Shown one piece after another: positions 17,974 to 27,931 of a stretch of 64,000 bases of DNA. Below the pieces are notes generated by a model that did not search any database, was not told where the DNA came from, and worked only from the letters and a program-made list of their open reading frames with translations. Numbering within the stretch: the stretch's first letter is position 1; every line of letters starts with the position of its first letter. Origin of the DNA: Burkholderiales bacterium (lineage in GTDB: Bacteria > Pseudomonadota > Gammaproteobacteria > Burkholderiales > Burkholderiaceae_C). Location of the stretch: contig JAGWTH010000011.1 of assembly GCA_028868995.1 (NCBI GenBank), forward strand, positions 1 to 64,000. The letters are read 5' to 3'. Position numbers and translations under genes: made by a program.

Positions 17974-18401
17974 GGCTGTTCCAGTGCGATCAGTTCGTCC
18001 AGCAGCCCGTACAGCTGCGCCAGTTTCTGCTTGCCCAGCGACTGCTCCAGCCACTGGTAGTGCTGCTCGATGGTGGTCGAGAGGCGCTCCACCATCCTGC
18101 GGCCCTTGGCGGTGGCCTCGACCACCGTGCGGCGCTGGTCGGCCGGGTCGCGCTCGCGCCGCACCAGGCCGTCGCGCTCCATGCGCGCGAGCACGCCGGT
18201 GAGGCTGGGGCCCAGGATGTAGGCCTCGCGGGCCACCCGGCCGGTCTCCACCGTGCCGTGCTCGCCCAGCACCCGCAGCACCCGCCACTGCTGGTCCGAC
18301 AGGCCGTGCTCGCGCAGGCTGGGCCGGGTGTGCGCCATCACGGCTTCGCGCGCCTGCAGCAGCAGGCGCGGGAGGTTGCGGTGGACGAAGGGGGTGCTCA
18401 T
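17970..18401 (-). CDS. hpaR: MarR-type repressor HpaR of the homoprotocatechuate operon
   Basis: 143 residues. Winged-helix dimeric repressor; in the known hpa/hpc systems HpaR blocks transcription until the aromatic ligand binds. Seen: LSDQQWRVLRVLGEHG, the recognition-helix region ILGPSLTGVLARMERDGL and the wing RRERDPADQRRTVV. It is the first gene of the operon and a perfect palindrome lies 18-33 bases before its start, so it probably represses itself and all genes behind it. Confidence 0.93.
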   Translation of the reverse strand: MSTPFVHRNLPRLLLQAREAVMAHTRPSLREHGLSDQQWRVLRVLGEHGTVETGRVAREAYILGPSLTGVLARMERDGLVRRERDPADQRRTVVEATAKGRRMVERLSTTIEQHYQWLEQSLGKQKLAQLYGLLDELIALEQP

Positions 18402-18418
18402 GGGTCCTGCGGCTTGAT

Positions 18419-18434
18419 ATTTAACATGTTAAAT
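18419..18434. promoter_or_regulatory. Probable HpaR operator, perfect 16-bp palindrome
   Basis: ATTTAACATGTTAAAT reads the same on both strands and is a striking A+T island in this G+C-rich DNA. It sits 18 bases upstream of hpaR, where the operon promoter must lie, and has the size and shape of MarR-family operators. Binding by HpaR is inferred. Confidence 0.78.
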
Positions 18435-18502
18435 GATCGGCCGCATTCGTCAAGCGGGGTGTCCCGCCGGCGGGAAGAGAGGGGGGTGCCGGCGGCGCCG
18501 GC

Positions 18503-18787
18503 TCAGGCCTTGCTGCGGGCGGTCCAGTAGGTCGCGCCCTGCGGGCCGTAGCGTTCCGCGTGCGGCCGGCCGGCGGGCAGGTCGAAGCGGTCGCCGGGCA
18601 GCAGGTGGCGTGTGCTGCCGTCCACCGTGAGCCACATCTCGCCCTGGACCACCAGCGCGCGGGCTCCGAAGGGATGCGTGTGTTCCGGCTGCACCACGTC
18701 GGCATCCCAGGCCCGGGCGATCACCTCGTCGCAGCCGAGCGCGCGCTCGGCTGCCTCGAATTCGGCAAAGTGCGGGAGGACGGCCAT
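18503..18787 (-). CDS. Small cupin-domain protein
   Basis: 94 residues, a single cupin_2 barrel. The metal-binding pattern is visible in PEHTHPFGARALVVQGE and GDRFDLPAGRPHAER. Start: the ATG at 18787 has TAGGAT 7 nt upstream on the minus strand; an alternative ATG at 18796 would overlap that hexamer. It is divergent from radA with only 23 bases between start codons. Function unknown; small cupins may be isomerases, dioxygenases or sugar-binding proteins. Confidence 0.75.
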   Translation of the reverse strand: MAVLPHFAEFEAAERALGCDEVIARAWDADVVQPEHTHPFGARALVVQGEMWLTVDGSTRHLLPGDRFDLPAGRPHAERYGPQGATYWTARSKA

Positions 18788-18794
18788 GCGGGCC

Positions 18795-18804
18795 ATCCTA
18801 CACT
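18795..18804. promoter_or_regulatory. Overlapping divergent -10-like hexamers for cupin gene and radA
   Basis: TACACT (18799-18804, plus) stands 6 nt before the radA ATG, and TAGGAT (18800-18795, minus) stands 7 nt before the cupin ATG. The two hexamers share two bases. Both spacings would put the transcription start on or beside the start codon. Neither gene has a Shine-Dalgarno sequence. Confidence 0.45.
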
Positions 18805-18810
18805 CGGGCC

Positions 18811-20196
<1,386 letters not shown>

Positions 20197-20212
20197 CGGA
20201 CAATCCGCAGCC

Positions 20213-20635
20213 ATGAACCTGCAGAAGATCGTCTGGCCCGCCCTGGCCGTGGTCATGGTGGGATTCGCCTGGCGCGGCTACGGCTGGCCCGGCGTGGCCC
20301 TGGCCGTGGGTGCCATCGTCATGTGGATGCTGATGCACTTCAGCCGCATGATGCGGGTGCTGCACCGGGCCTCGCGGCGGCCGGTGGGCTGGTGCGACAG
20401 CGCCGTCATGCTGAACGCCAAGCTGCGCCCCGGGGTGAGCCTGCTGCACGTGCTCGCCCTGACCCGCGCCCTGGGCGAGCTGGTGAGCCCGCAGGACACC
20501 CAGCCGGAGGTCTTCCGCTGGACCGACGGCACGCAGTCCTCGGTCACCTGCGAGTTCGCCGACGGCCGGCTGGTGAAATGGGAGCTGGCGCGCCCCGCGG
20601 CCGACCCGGACCCGGCCGCGGCGGCCGGGTCGTAA
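20213..20635 (+). CDS. Conserved membrane protein of unknown function
   Basis: 140 residues. Two hydrophobic helices at about residues 6-24 and 26-43 (WPALAVVMVGFAWRGYGWPG), then a cytoplasmic-looking domain of about 95 residues containing VMLNAKLRPGVSLLHVLAL and VFRWTDGTQSSVTCEFADG. It begins 16 bases after radA; GACAAT lies 8 nt before its ATG. Its place between radA and ilvE suggests the same transcript as radA. I do not recognise the family. Confidence 0.72.
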   Translation: MNLQKIVWPALAVVMVGFAWRGYGWPGVALAVGAIVMWMLMHFSRMMRVLHRASRRPVGWCDSAVMLNAKLRPGVSLLHVLALTRALGELVSPQDTQPEVFRWTDGTQSSVTCEFADGRLVKWELARPAADPDPAAAAGS

Positions 20636-20638
20636 AAT
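20633..20638 (+). promoter_or_regulatory. Possible -10 (TAAAAT) ahead of ilvE
   Basis: TAAAAT lies 38 bases before the ilvE ATG, right at the stop of the membrane-protein gene. No convincing -35 is seen, so this is a weak call. ilvE itself has AAGGA close to its start. Confidence 0.3.
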
Positions 20639-20675
20639 CACCGGTTCCGCGAATCCCACCGCATAAGGACAACCC

Positions 20676-21614
20676 ATGAGCCCGGTAGTACCCTCGATGG
20701 CCGACCGTGACGGCAAGATCTGGATGGACGGCGAGCTGGTCGACTGGCGCGACGCCAAGATCCACGTGCTCACCCACACGCTGCACTACGGCTGCGGCGC
20801 CTTCGAGGGCGTGCGCGCGTACAACACCGTCAACGGCACCGCGATCTTCCGCCTGCAGGAGCACACCGACCGCCTGTTCAACAGCGCCAAGATCCTGCGC
20901 ATGCAGATCCCCTTCTCCAAGGAGCAGGTGAACGAGGCGCAGAAGGCCGTCGTGCGCGCCAACAAGCTGGAAAGCTGCTACATCCGCCCGCTGGTGTGGA
21001 TCGGCTCGCAGAAGCTGGGCGTCAGCCCCAAGGGCAACCAGATCCACCTGATGGTCGCCGCCTGGCCCTGGGGCGCCTACCTGGGCGAAGAGGGCATGCA
21101 GCGCGGCATCCGCGTGAAGACCTCCAGCTACACCCGCCACCACGTCAACATCACGATGACGCAGGCCAAGGCGGTCAGCAACTACAGCAACTCCATCCTC
21201 GCCAACATGGAGGCCCTGGACGACGGCTACGACGAGGCCTTGCTGCTGGACAGCTCCGGCTTCGTGTCCGAGGGCGCCGGCGAGAACGTGTTCGTGGTGA
21301 AGGACGGCGTGATCTACACGCCCGACCTGTCGGCCGGCGCGTTGAACGGCATCACCCGCAACACCGTTTTCCACATCGCGAAGGACCTCGGCATCGAGGT
21401 GGTGCAGAAGCGCATCACCCGCGACGAGATCTACATCGCCGACGAGTGCTTCTTCACCGGCACTGCCGCCGAGGTCACGCCCATCCGCGAACTGGACCGC
21501 GTGCAGATCGGCATCGGCCGCCGCGGCCCCGTCACCGAGAAGCTGCAGGCCGCGTTCTTCGACGTGGTCAACGGCCGCAACGCCAAGTACGCCCACTGGC
21601 TCACCCGCGTCTGA
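20676..21614 (+). CDS. ilvE: Branched-chain amino acid aminotransferase
   Basis: 312 residues, fold-type IV PLP transaminase for leucine, isoleucine and valine. Seen: THTLHYGCGAFEGVRAY at residues 31-47, the PLP lysine K165 in TQAKAVSNYSNS, GAGENVFVVKDGVIYTP, and the phosphate-binding GTAAEVTPI near residue 265. AAGGA lies about 7 bases before the ATG. The zinc-finger gene starts 5 bases after the stop, so the two are co-transcribed. Confidence 0.95.
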   Translation: MSPVVPSMADRDGKIWMDGELVDWRDAKIHVLTHTLHYGCGAFEGVRAYNTVNGTAIFRLQEHTDRLFNSAKILRMQIPFSKEQVNEAQKAVVRANKLESCYIRPLVWIGSQKLGVSPKGNQIHLMVAAWPWGAYLGEEGMQRGIRVKTSSYTRHHVNITMTQAKAVSNYSNSILANMEALDDGYDEALLLDSSGFVSEGAGENVFVVKDGVIYTPDLSAGALNGITRNTVFHIAKDLGIEVVQKRITRDEIYIADECFFTGTAAEVTPIRELDRVQIGIGRRGPVTEKLQAAFFDVVNGRNAKYAHWLTRV

Positions 21615-21619
21615 GCACC

Positions 21620-21841
21620 ATGACCACGACCACGAGGAAGGAAGCCGTCGTCGAACTGCTGGCCAGGGACCTGAACGCCAACGGCGGGGTCTTCTGCCCC
21701 AGCCCCAAGGCGGACATGAAGCTGTGGAACAGCCACCCCAAGGTGTACCTCGACGTCGCGGCCACCGGCTCGGCGAAGTGCCCTTACTGCGGCACGGTCT
21801 ACCAGCTCAAAGAGGGTGAGCACTTCGGCGGCCACCACTGA
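21620..21841 (+). CDS. Small zinc-finger domain protein (NDUFS6-like)
   Basis: 73 residues. C-terminal zinc-binding pattern with the cysteine of GGVFCPSP, a histidine in WNSHPKVYLDV and the pair KCPYCGTVYQL, as in small CHCC zinc-finger proteins related to the complex I accessory subunit NDUFS6. Genes of this family often stand next to ilvE in this order. Exact role unknown; it overlaps the start of waaF by 26 bases. Confidence 0.88.
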   Translation: MTTTTRKEAVVELLARDLNANGGVFCPSPKADMKLWNSHPKVYLDVAATGSAKCPYCGTVYQLKEGEHFGGHH

Positions 21842-22817
21842 GCCGCGCTCCCTCGTCATCGCCCCGCAGTGGATCGGTGACGCGGTGATGACCGAGCCGC
21901 TGCTGCGCCGCCTGCGCGTGCGCGGCGAGCGGCTGACGGTGGGGGCGCTGCCCTGGGTCGCGCCGGTCTACCGGGCGATGCCGCAGGTCGATGCGGTCGT
22001 CGAGCTGCCCTTCCGCCACGGCGGCCTGCAGCTGCGCGAACGCCGGGCGCTCGCCCGCCAGCTGCAGGACCGCTTCGAGAACGCCTACGTCCTGCCCAAT
22101 TCGCTCAAGAGCGCGCTGCTGCCCTTTCTCGCGCGCATCCCGCGACGGGTCGGCTACCTCGGCGAGGCCCGCGTGGGCCTGCTCACCCACCGCCTGAAGA
22201 ACCCGAAGCAGCGGCCGCCCATGGTGGCCTTCTATTCGGCATTGAGCGGCGAAGCGGGGGTCGAAGCGGACCGGCCGCGGCTGCTGCTGCCACGGGAGGA
22301 GGTCGACGCGGTGCTGCAGCGGCACGGGCTCGCGCGCGGCGGCTACGTGGCGATGGCGCCGGGCGCCGAGTACGGGCCGGCCAAGCGCTGGCCGCATTTC
22401 GGGGGGCTGGCCGCGCTGCTGGATCGCCCGGTGGTGCTGCTCGGCTCCGCCAAGGAGGCCGGGCAATGCGAGGCGATCCGCGCCCAGGCGCCGCAAGACT
22501 GCCGTAACCTCGCCGGCCAGACCTCGCTCGCGGAAGCCTTCGCGCTGCTGGCCGGGGCCGGCAGCGTCGTGAGCAACGACTCCGGCCTGATGCACGTGGC
22601 CGCCGCCTTCGGGGTGCCGCAGGTGGCGCTGTTCGGCTCGTCGAGCCCGCTGCACACGCCGCCGCTGAACGAGCGCGCGCGGGTGGTGTGGCTCAAGCAG
22701 GATCCCCAGTACCAGCCGCCGCTGGACTGCGCGCCCTGCTTCGAGCGCGAATGCCCCCTGGGCCACCTGCGCTGCCTCGCCGACATCTCCCCCGAGCGGG
22801 TCCTCGCCCTGCTGTAG
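21816..22817 (+). CDS. waaF: Lipopolysaccharide heptosyltransferase II
   Basis: 333 residues, GT9 glycosyltransferase that adds the second heptose to the LPS inner core. Seen: APQWIGDAVMTEPLLRRL at the N-terminus, APGAEYGPAKRWP (ADP-heptose site), LLGSAKEAGQCEAI, and SNDSGLMHVAAAFGVPQVALFGSS, plus the C-terminal cysteines of CAPCFERECPLGHLRC. The start is GTG, preceded by AAGAGG, inside the end of the zinc-finger gene; it is translationally coupled. Confidence 0.93.
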   Translation: MSTSAATTEPRSLVIAPQWIGDAVMTEPLLRRLRVRGERLTVGALPWVAPVYRAMPQVDAVVELPFRHGGLQLRERRALARQLQDRFENAYVLPNSLKSALLPFLARIPRRVGYLGEARVGLLTHRLKNPKQRPPMVAFYSALSGEAGVEADRPRLLLPREEVDAVLQRHGLARGGYVAMAPGAEYGPAKRWPHFGGLAALLDRPVVLLGSAKEAGQCEAIRAQAPQDCRNLAGQTSLAEAFALLAGAGSVVSNDSGLMHVAAAFGVPQVALFGSSSPLHTPPLNERARVVWLKQDPQYQPPLDCAPCFERECPLGHLRCLADISPERVLALL

Positions 22818-22827
22818 GCGCGCGGGC

Positions 22828-22855
22828 AAAAAAACAGCCACCTCGCGGTGGCTGT
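22828..22855 (-). terminator. Rho-independent terminator of the two-component operon
   Basis: A perfect 9-bp stem (ACAGCCACC / GGTGGCTGT) with a 4-base loop is followed on the minus strand by seven T residues. It lies about 220 bases beyond the sensor kinase stop. The hairpin may also slow transcripts leaving waaF, but that side has no T run. The rest of 22856-23071 holds no gene that I can support, only a small GTCCT/AGGAC hairpin. Confidence 0.85.
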
Positions 22856-23071
22856 ATCAAGTCCTTGGAAGGACGTCGTTGGGAGACTTGAATCTCGTGT
22901 GTCCGGCGATGCGTGACAGTTAATCAACTCTAAGTCGCCTGCGGCCGGGACGTCCATCCCCCGTTTGGGTGATGCCTGGGACATCCGCGGCCCGGCGCTG
23001 GCAAGGCACATCTTCGTGGCTTTCCCGGCGCTTGGCGAGGGCACTCGGAAGTGTTTTACCGGGAATTACAT

Positions 23072-24253
23072 TCAGTCACAAGGCAGGGTTAACACGAAGC
23101 AGGCGCCCCCGCCCGCATTGGCCTCGCAGCGGGCGCTGCCCCGGTGCCGCTGGGCGATGGAACGCACCAGCGCCAGCCCCAGGCCGACGCCGCCTTCGCG
23201 TTCGCTGGCGCCGCGCAGGCGGTAGAAGGGCTCGAAGATGCGCTCCCGCTCCGCCGCCGGCACGCCCGGGCCCTGGTCGCACACGCGCACCACCGCCTCG
23301 CGGCCGCTGCGGGTGACGCTGACCGTGACCGGCCCGCTGCTGTAGCGCCGGCCGTTCTCCAGCAGGTTGCGGATGGCCCGCCGCAGCAGCTTGGCCACCC
23401 CGGGCACCACCACCGCCTGCCCCGATTCCGCCTCGTCCAGGTCGGCGCCGGTGCGGGCGCACTCCTCCGCGGCCAGGCCGGTCAGGTCCACGGGCTCGAC
23501 AGAACCCATGTCGGCTTCCCGGGCATCCAGCCGGCTGGCCAGCAGGATCTCGTCGATCAGCTGGTCCAGCTCGGCAATGTTGCGGGTGATCTCGTCGCGG
23601 CTGCGGGGGGAGGGCTCGGGATCCATCAGCTCCAGGCCCATGCGGATGCGCGCCAGCGGCGAGCGCAGCTCGTGCGAGGCGTTGGCCAGCAGGGACTTGT
23701 TGGCCTTGAGCAGCTCCTCGACCCGGGCGGCGGCCTGGTTGAAGCGGCGGGCCAGGGCGGCGACCTCGTCGTGGCCCTGCTCCGGCACACGCACGCTCAG
23801 GTCGCCTTCCCCCCAGCGCTCCACGCCGCGGCGCAGGCTCTCCAGCCGCAGCGTGAGCCGCCGCACGATGGGATAGGCGCCCAGGGCCACGGCGAGCGCC
23901 ACGATGCCGAGCATCCAGAGGAAGCCGGCCGGCCCGCGCGGCACCCAGGGCCGCCCCACGTCGCCCGGCGGACGGGGCCGCGGCGGCAGCTGCACGGTGA
24001 TCGTGTGGCCGTCGTTGAGCAGCACCTCGAACTCGACGCCCATGCCCGGCGCATGGTAGGGCCGCACCAGGCTCTGGCCGATGACCTCGTCGGCGTCGTT
24101 GCGGATGATCACTTCGCGCATCGGCACCTGCTGGTCCAGGTTCAGGCGCCACAGCCAGCCGAAGGCGACCGTGAGCAGGCCGACCGCCACGATCACGGCG
24201 ATCCAGATGCGCAGGTACAGGGGGAAGCGCCAGCCGGCACTGCGGGCGGTCAT
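23072..24253 (-). CDS. Sensor histidine kinase (OmpR-system partner)
   Basis: 393 residues. Architecture: one helix at about 15-36, an extracytoplasmic part of about 70 residues, a second helix near 110-128, HAMP, then HisKA with the phospho-accepting histidine in LLANASHELRSPLARI (near residue 197), and an ATPase domain with RNLLENGRRYS (N box), VCDQGPGVP and GGVGLGLALV. It resembles RstB/CpxA-type envelope sensors. It follows its response regulator by 9 bases. Stimulus unknown. Confidence 0.9.
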   Translation of the reverse strand: MTARSAGWRFPLYLRIWIAVIVAVGLLTVAFGWLWRLNLDQQVPMREVIIRNDADEVIGQSLVRPYHAPGMGVEFEVLLNDGHTITVQLPPRPRPPGDVGRPWVPRGPAGFLWMLGIVALAVALGAYPIVRRLTLRLESLRRGVERWGEGDLSVRVPEQGHDEVAALARRFNQAAARVEELLKANKSLLANASHELRSPLARIRMGLELMDPEPSPRSRDEITRNIAELDQLIDEILLASRLDAREADMGSVEPVDLTGLAAEECARTGADLDEAESGQAVVVPGVAKLLRRAIRNLLENGRRYSSGPVTVSVTRSGREAVVRVCDQGPGVPAAERERIFEPFYRLRGASEREGGVGLGLALVRSIAQRHRGSARCEANAGGGACFVLTLPCD

Positions 24254-24262
24254 CGCGGCGGC

Positions 24263-24976
24263 TCAATCCTGCTGCTTGGCGAACACGTAGCCCACGCCGC
24301 GCACGGTGAGGATGCGCTTGGGAGTCTTGGGGTCGGCCTCGATGGCCGCGCGGATGCGGCCCATGTGCACGTCGATCGAACGGTCGAAGGCCTCCAGCTC
24401 GCGCCCGCGCACCGCCTCCATGATCTGGTCGCGGGTGAGCACGCGGCCGGCGCGTTCGGCCAGCACCACCAGCAGGTCGAACTGGTAGGAGGTGAGCTCC
24501 GCCGCCTTGCCGCCCACGGTGACCGTGCGGGCGTCGCGGTCGATCTCCAGCGAGCCGAACTTCAGCGTCCGGGCCGGCTGCGGGGCGCCGTCGGTGCGCC
24601 GGCGCAGGATGGCGCGGATGCGCGCCAGCAGCTCGCGCGGCTCGAAGGGCTTGGGCAGGTAGTCGTCGGCGCCCAGCTCCAGGCCCACGATGCGGTCCAT
24701 GGGATCGCCCTTGGCCGTGAGCATCAGCACCGGCACCTTGCCGTTCTCGCCGGGCAGGGCGCGCAGGCGGCGGCACACCTCCAGGCCGTCGAGGTCGGGC
24801 AGCATGAGGTCGAGCACCACCAGGTCCGGCGCGGCGCCGGAGGGCGGGTCTTCCAGCAGCTGCAGTCCCGCCTTCGCGTCGGGGGCATGGGTGACGCCGA
24901 AACCGGAGCGCTCGAGGTACTCGCCCACCATCTGCGCGAGGCGGGCGTCGTCTTCGATCATCAGGAGTTGCTGCAT
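24263..24976 (-). CDS. OmpR/PhoB-type response regulator
   Basis: 237 residues. Receiver domain with MIEDDARL (acidic pocket), the phospho-accepting aspartate in LVVLDLMLPDLDG, and the lysine of YLPKPFEP, followed by a winged-helix DNA-binding domain (LTSYQFDLLVVLAERAG, RSIDVHMGRIRAAIE, ILTVRGVGYVF). Start: ATG at 24976 begins MQQLLMIEDD as usual for the family; TACCAT lies 7 nt before it. An in-frame ATG 17 codons upstream is possible but unlikely. Confidence 0.92.
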   Translation of the reverse strand: MQQLLMIEDDARLAQMVGEYLERSGFGVTHAPDAKAGLQLLEDPPSGAAPDLVVLDLMLPDLDGLEVCRRLRALPGENGKVPVLMLTAKGDPMDRIVGLELGADDYLPKPFEPRELLARIRAILRRRTDGAPQPARTLKFGSLEIDRDARTVTVGGKAAELTSYQFDLLVVLAERAGRVLTRDQIMEAVRGRELEAFDRSIDVHMGRIRAAIEADPKTPKRILTVRGVGYVFAKQQD

Positions 24977-25077
24977 GTCGGGAATGGTACTGTCGGGGCC
25001 GCCCCGGCGGGACCCCGTGCGATGCATGGTGAAGGGGTCCCATCGCCTGGGCTTGAAGCACCCGTAAAGTTAGGTAA

Positions 25078-26544
25078 ATGGCGAGCCCCGACACCGATCC
25101 TTCCCCGGCCACGCTGGCCCAGGTCCTGCAGCGGCGCGACGCGCAGGCGCCGGCCCTGCGCTTCGGCGGCGAGGCTTTGAGCTTCGGTGCGCTGCGGGAG
25201 GCCGCGGCGCGCGCGGCCGCCGTGGCCTGGCGCGACTGGGGCGTGCGCCCGGGCGAGCGCGTGGCCTGGCTGGGCGCCAACCACCCGGGGCAGCTGGCCC
25301 TGCTGTTCGGGCTGGCGCGCATCGGCGCCCTCCTGCTGCCGCTGAATTTCCGGCTGGCGCCGGCGGAGTGGCGCCAGCTGCTGGCGCAATGCACGCCGCG
25401 CCACCTGGTGCACGACGCCGACTGGGGCGGGCCCGCGCGCGAGCTGGCGTCGGCCTGCGGCATCGCCGCCCATGCGGTGGAGTCCCTTTCGGCCGGTGGG
25501 GGCGCCGAGGCGCCGGAGCGAGGCCGCGGCGAGGACCCCGCGCTGCTGGTCTTCACGTCCGGCACCACGGGCGGCCCGAAGGCGGCCGTGCACACCCAGG
25601 CCCACCTGCTCGCCAACATGCGCATCGCGGCGCAGGTGCAGGAGATGGGGCCCGCCGACACCGTGCTGACCGTGCTGCCCCTGTTCCACGTGGGCGGGCT
25701 GTGCATCCAGACCCTGCCCGCGCTGTACGCGGGCGCGCAGGTGATCCTGCACGCGCGCTTCCACCCGGGCGAGACGCTGGAGTGCATCGGCCGCGAGCGT
25801 CCCACGCTCACGCTGCAGGTGCCGGCCACGATGAAGGCGCTGATCGAGCATCCGCGTTGGGCCGCCACCGACCTCGCCAGCCTGCGCGCCGTGTGGGCCG
25901 GCTCCAGCCTGCTGCCGGCGCCGCTGATCGAGGCGTTCCATGCCCGCGGCGTGCCGGTGTGCAATGTCTACGGCGCGACCGAGACCGGGCCGTTCTCCAT
26001 CGCCCTGCCGCCGGCGCACGCCATGGACCATGTCGGCTCCTGCGGCTGGCCGGCGCCCGGCGTGGAGGCCCGCCTGGGCGCCGCGCACGGCGACGCGGCG
26101 GAGCTGCTGCTGCGCGGCCCGAACATCGTGGCGCGCTACTGGCCCGACCAGCCCGCCTGCGACGCCCAGGGCTGGTTCGCCACCGGCGACCTGGCGCAGC
26201 GCGACGCCGACGGCAGCTGGCGCATCGTCGGCCGCGCCAAGGACCTGATCATCTCCGGCGGCGAGAACATCCATCCGGCGGAGGTGGAGCTGGCGCTCGC
26301 CGCCCATCCCGCCGTGGCGGAGTGCGCCGCCTTCGCGCTGCCGGATGCGCGCTGGGGCGAGGTGGTCGCGGTGGCCGTGGTGCGGGTCCCGGGCAGCGAT
26401 GCCGACGAGCCGCTGCTGCGCGCCCACCTGGAGCAGCGGCTGGCGCGCTTCAAGCTGCCGCGCCGCTGGTTCTTCGTGCCCGAACTGCCCAAGACCGCGC
26501 TGGGCAAGGTGCAACGGGGCGTGCTGGCGAAGCAGCTAGCGTGA
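25078..26544 (+). CDS. AMP-dependent acyl-CoA ligase
   Basis: 488 residues, ANL superfamily: activates a carboxylic acid to acyl-AMP and then acyl-CoA. Seen: the P-loop LLVFTSGTTGGPKAAVH, VYGATETGPFS, GWFATGDLAQRDADG, the hinge VGRAKDLIISGGENIHPAE and the catalytic lysine in PKTALGKVQRG. It is shorter than FadD and close to the FadD3/MenE-like or aromatic ligase groups, so the acid cannot be named. Divergent from the response regulator; its 3' end overlaps ampG by 9 bases. Confidence 0.88.
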   Translation: MASPDTDPSPATLAQVLQRRDAQAPALRFGGEALSFGALREAAARAAAVAWRDWGVRPGERVAWLGANHPGQLALLFGLARIGALLLPLNFRLAPAEWRQLLAQCTPRHLVHDADWGGPARELASACGIAAHAVESLSAGGGAEAPERGRGEDPALLVFTSGTTGGPKAAVHTQAHLLANMRIAAQVQEMGPADTVLTVLPLFHVGGLCIQTLPALYAGAQVILHARFHPGETLECIGRERPTLTLQVPATMKALIEHPRWAATDLASLRAVWAGSSLLPAPLIEAFHARGVPVCNVYGATETGPFSIALPPAHAMDHVGSCGWPAPGVEARLGAAHGDAAELLLRGPNIVARYWPDQPACDAQGWFATGDLAQRDADGSWRIVGRAKDLIISGGENIHPAEVELALAAHPAVAECAAFALPDARWGEVVAVAVVRVPGSDADEPLLRAHLEQRLARFKLPRRWFFVPELPKTALGKVQRGVLAKQLA

Positions 26545-27903
26545 GGAGGTGGCCGGCCGCTTCTGCGCCCGCCACAGCAGCAGGAACAGCACGAAGGGCG
26601 GCACCGCCGTCAGGCCCGTGGCCACGAAGGCCGTGGCATAGGCGCCCAGCAGGCCGTGGCTGGGCGTCAGGGCATCCACCGCCACGCCGGAGAAGCCCTT
26701 GAGCAGCTTGCCCAGCACCGCGTAGGTCGAGGACAGCATCGCATACTGGGTGGCGGTGTAGCCCAGGCTGGTCAGGCTGGACATGTAGGCCACCAGCGCC
26801 ACCCCGGCGAAGGCCTGGGCGAAGGCGTCGAGCGACATCACCGCGGCGAACAGCGTCGCATCGGCGTGGAAGGCGAGCAGCGCGAAGGCGCCCGTGCCCA
26901 GGCCCTCCAGCACCAGCCCCGCGAGCAGCGTGGGCAGCAGGCCGATGCGCACGCTGCTGACGCCGGCCGCGGCCAGGCCCGCGAAGGTGGCCACCAGGCC
27001 GAAGGAGCCGCGCACCAGCGCCACGGTGTCCTTGCTCAGGCCCAGGTCGTGGTAGTAGGGGTTGTACATGGGCCCCATCACGAAGTCGGGCAGCCGGTAC
27101 AGCGCCACCGCCAGCAGGATCACCAGCCCGGCCCACCTGTGCTTGGCGAAGAAGTCCACGAAGGGGCCGACCAGGGCGTCGACCAGGCCGCGCCGCGACC
27201 ACAGCGGCGGCTTGTCGTGCAGCGCCGCGTCGGCGCGCACCGGCTCGAACGCGAGGAAGGTGGCGACGATGCCGATGACCATCAGCACCGCCATCGCCAC
27301 GTAGGACAGCGGCCAGCCCACGCGCGCCGCCGCGGCGATGATGGCGGCGTCGGTCACCAGCAGCGCGATGCGGTAACCCAGCTGCGCGGCGGAAGTGAGC
27401 AGGCCGACCTCCTCGCGATCGGAGGCGGCCTCGATGCGCCAGGCGTCGATCGCGATGTCCTGGGTGGCCGAGGCGAAGGCGGTGAGCAGGGCGAAGGCGC
27501 CGATCGCGCCCAGGCCGGCCGACACGCCCACGGCCGCCATCCCCAGCAGGCCCGCCATCACCAGCAGCTGGCCCAGCAGCATCCAGCCGCGCCGCCGGCC
27601 CAGCCGGCCCAGCAGCGGCACGTCCAGCCGGTCCACCAGGGGCGACCAGTACACCTTGAAGGCATAGGCGAAGCCGACCCAGGAGATGAAGCCGATCGCC
27701 ATCAGGCTGGTGCCCTCGTCGCGCAGCCAGAAGCCGAAGGTGTTGGCGGTCAGCAGGAAGGGCAGGCCGGAGGAGAAGCCCAGCGCCAGCATCACGGCGA
27801 CCTTGGGCTGGCGCAGCCCGCGCAGCACTGCCAGGGCGGAGCGCGGGCGGCGCGGCGGGTCCGCGGGCGGGTTCGGGGCGGGGCGTGCGGCGGGTTCGGT
27901 CAT
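26536..27903 (-). CDS. ampG: AmpG-like muropeptide permease (MFS)
   Basis: 455 residues, about 12-14 helices. AmpG imports anhydro-muropeptides for cell-wall recycling and beta-lactamase control. Seen: MLALGFSSGLPFLLTANTFG, GFISWVGFAYAFKVYWSPLV, the family mark ASATQDIAIDAWRIE, and YMSSLTSLGYTATQYAMLSS. These are strong AmpG signatures. The N-terminus has a proline-rich tail of about 25 residues. It is divergent from the M48 protease gene (28 bases). Confidence 0.88.
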   Translation of the reverse strand: MTEPAARPAPNPPADPPRRPRSALAVLRGLRQPKVAVMLALGFSSGLPFLLTANTFGFWLRDEGTSLMAIGFISWVGFAYAFKVYWSPLVDRLDVPLLGRLGRRRGWMLLGQLLVMAGLLGMAAVGVSAGLGAIGAFALLTAFASATQDIAIDAWRIEAASDREEVGLLTSAAQLGYRIALLVTDAAIIAAAARVGWPLSYVAMAVLMVIGIVATFLAFEPVRADAALHDKPPLWSRRGLVDALVGPFVDFFAKHRWAGLVILLAVALYRLPDFVMGPMYNPYYHDLGLSKDTVALVRGSFGLVATFAGLAAAGVSSVRIGLLPTLLAGLVLEGLGTGAFALLAFHADATLFAAVMSLDAFAQAFAGVALVAYMSSLTSLGYTATQYAMLSSTYAVLGKLLKGFSGVAVDALTPSHGLLGAYATAFVATGLTAVPPFVLFLLLWRAQKRPATSSR

Positions 27904-27919
27904 GGGGGCGCTGGGTCCG

Positions 27920-27925
27920 TATTAT
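27920..27925 (+). promoter_or_regulatory. -10-like TATTAT 6 nt before the M48 protease start
   Basis: TATTAT, then exactly six bases, then ATG; transcription would begin at the start codon. No Shine-Dalgarno is present between. Confidence 0.45.
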
Positions 27926-27931
27926 TCGCGC

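Noticed and set aside
22856-23000. Possible tRNA or small RNA in the waaF/sensor-kinase gap
   Set aside because: No cloverleaf or TTCGAATCC-type T-loop could be built; only short hairpins are present.
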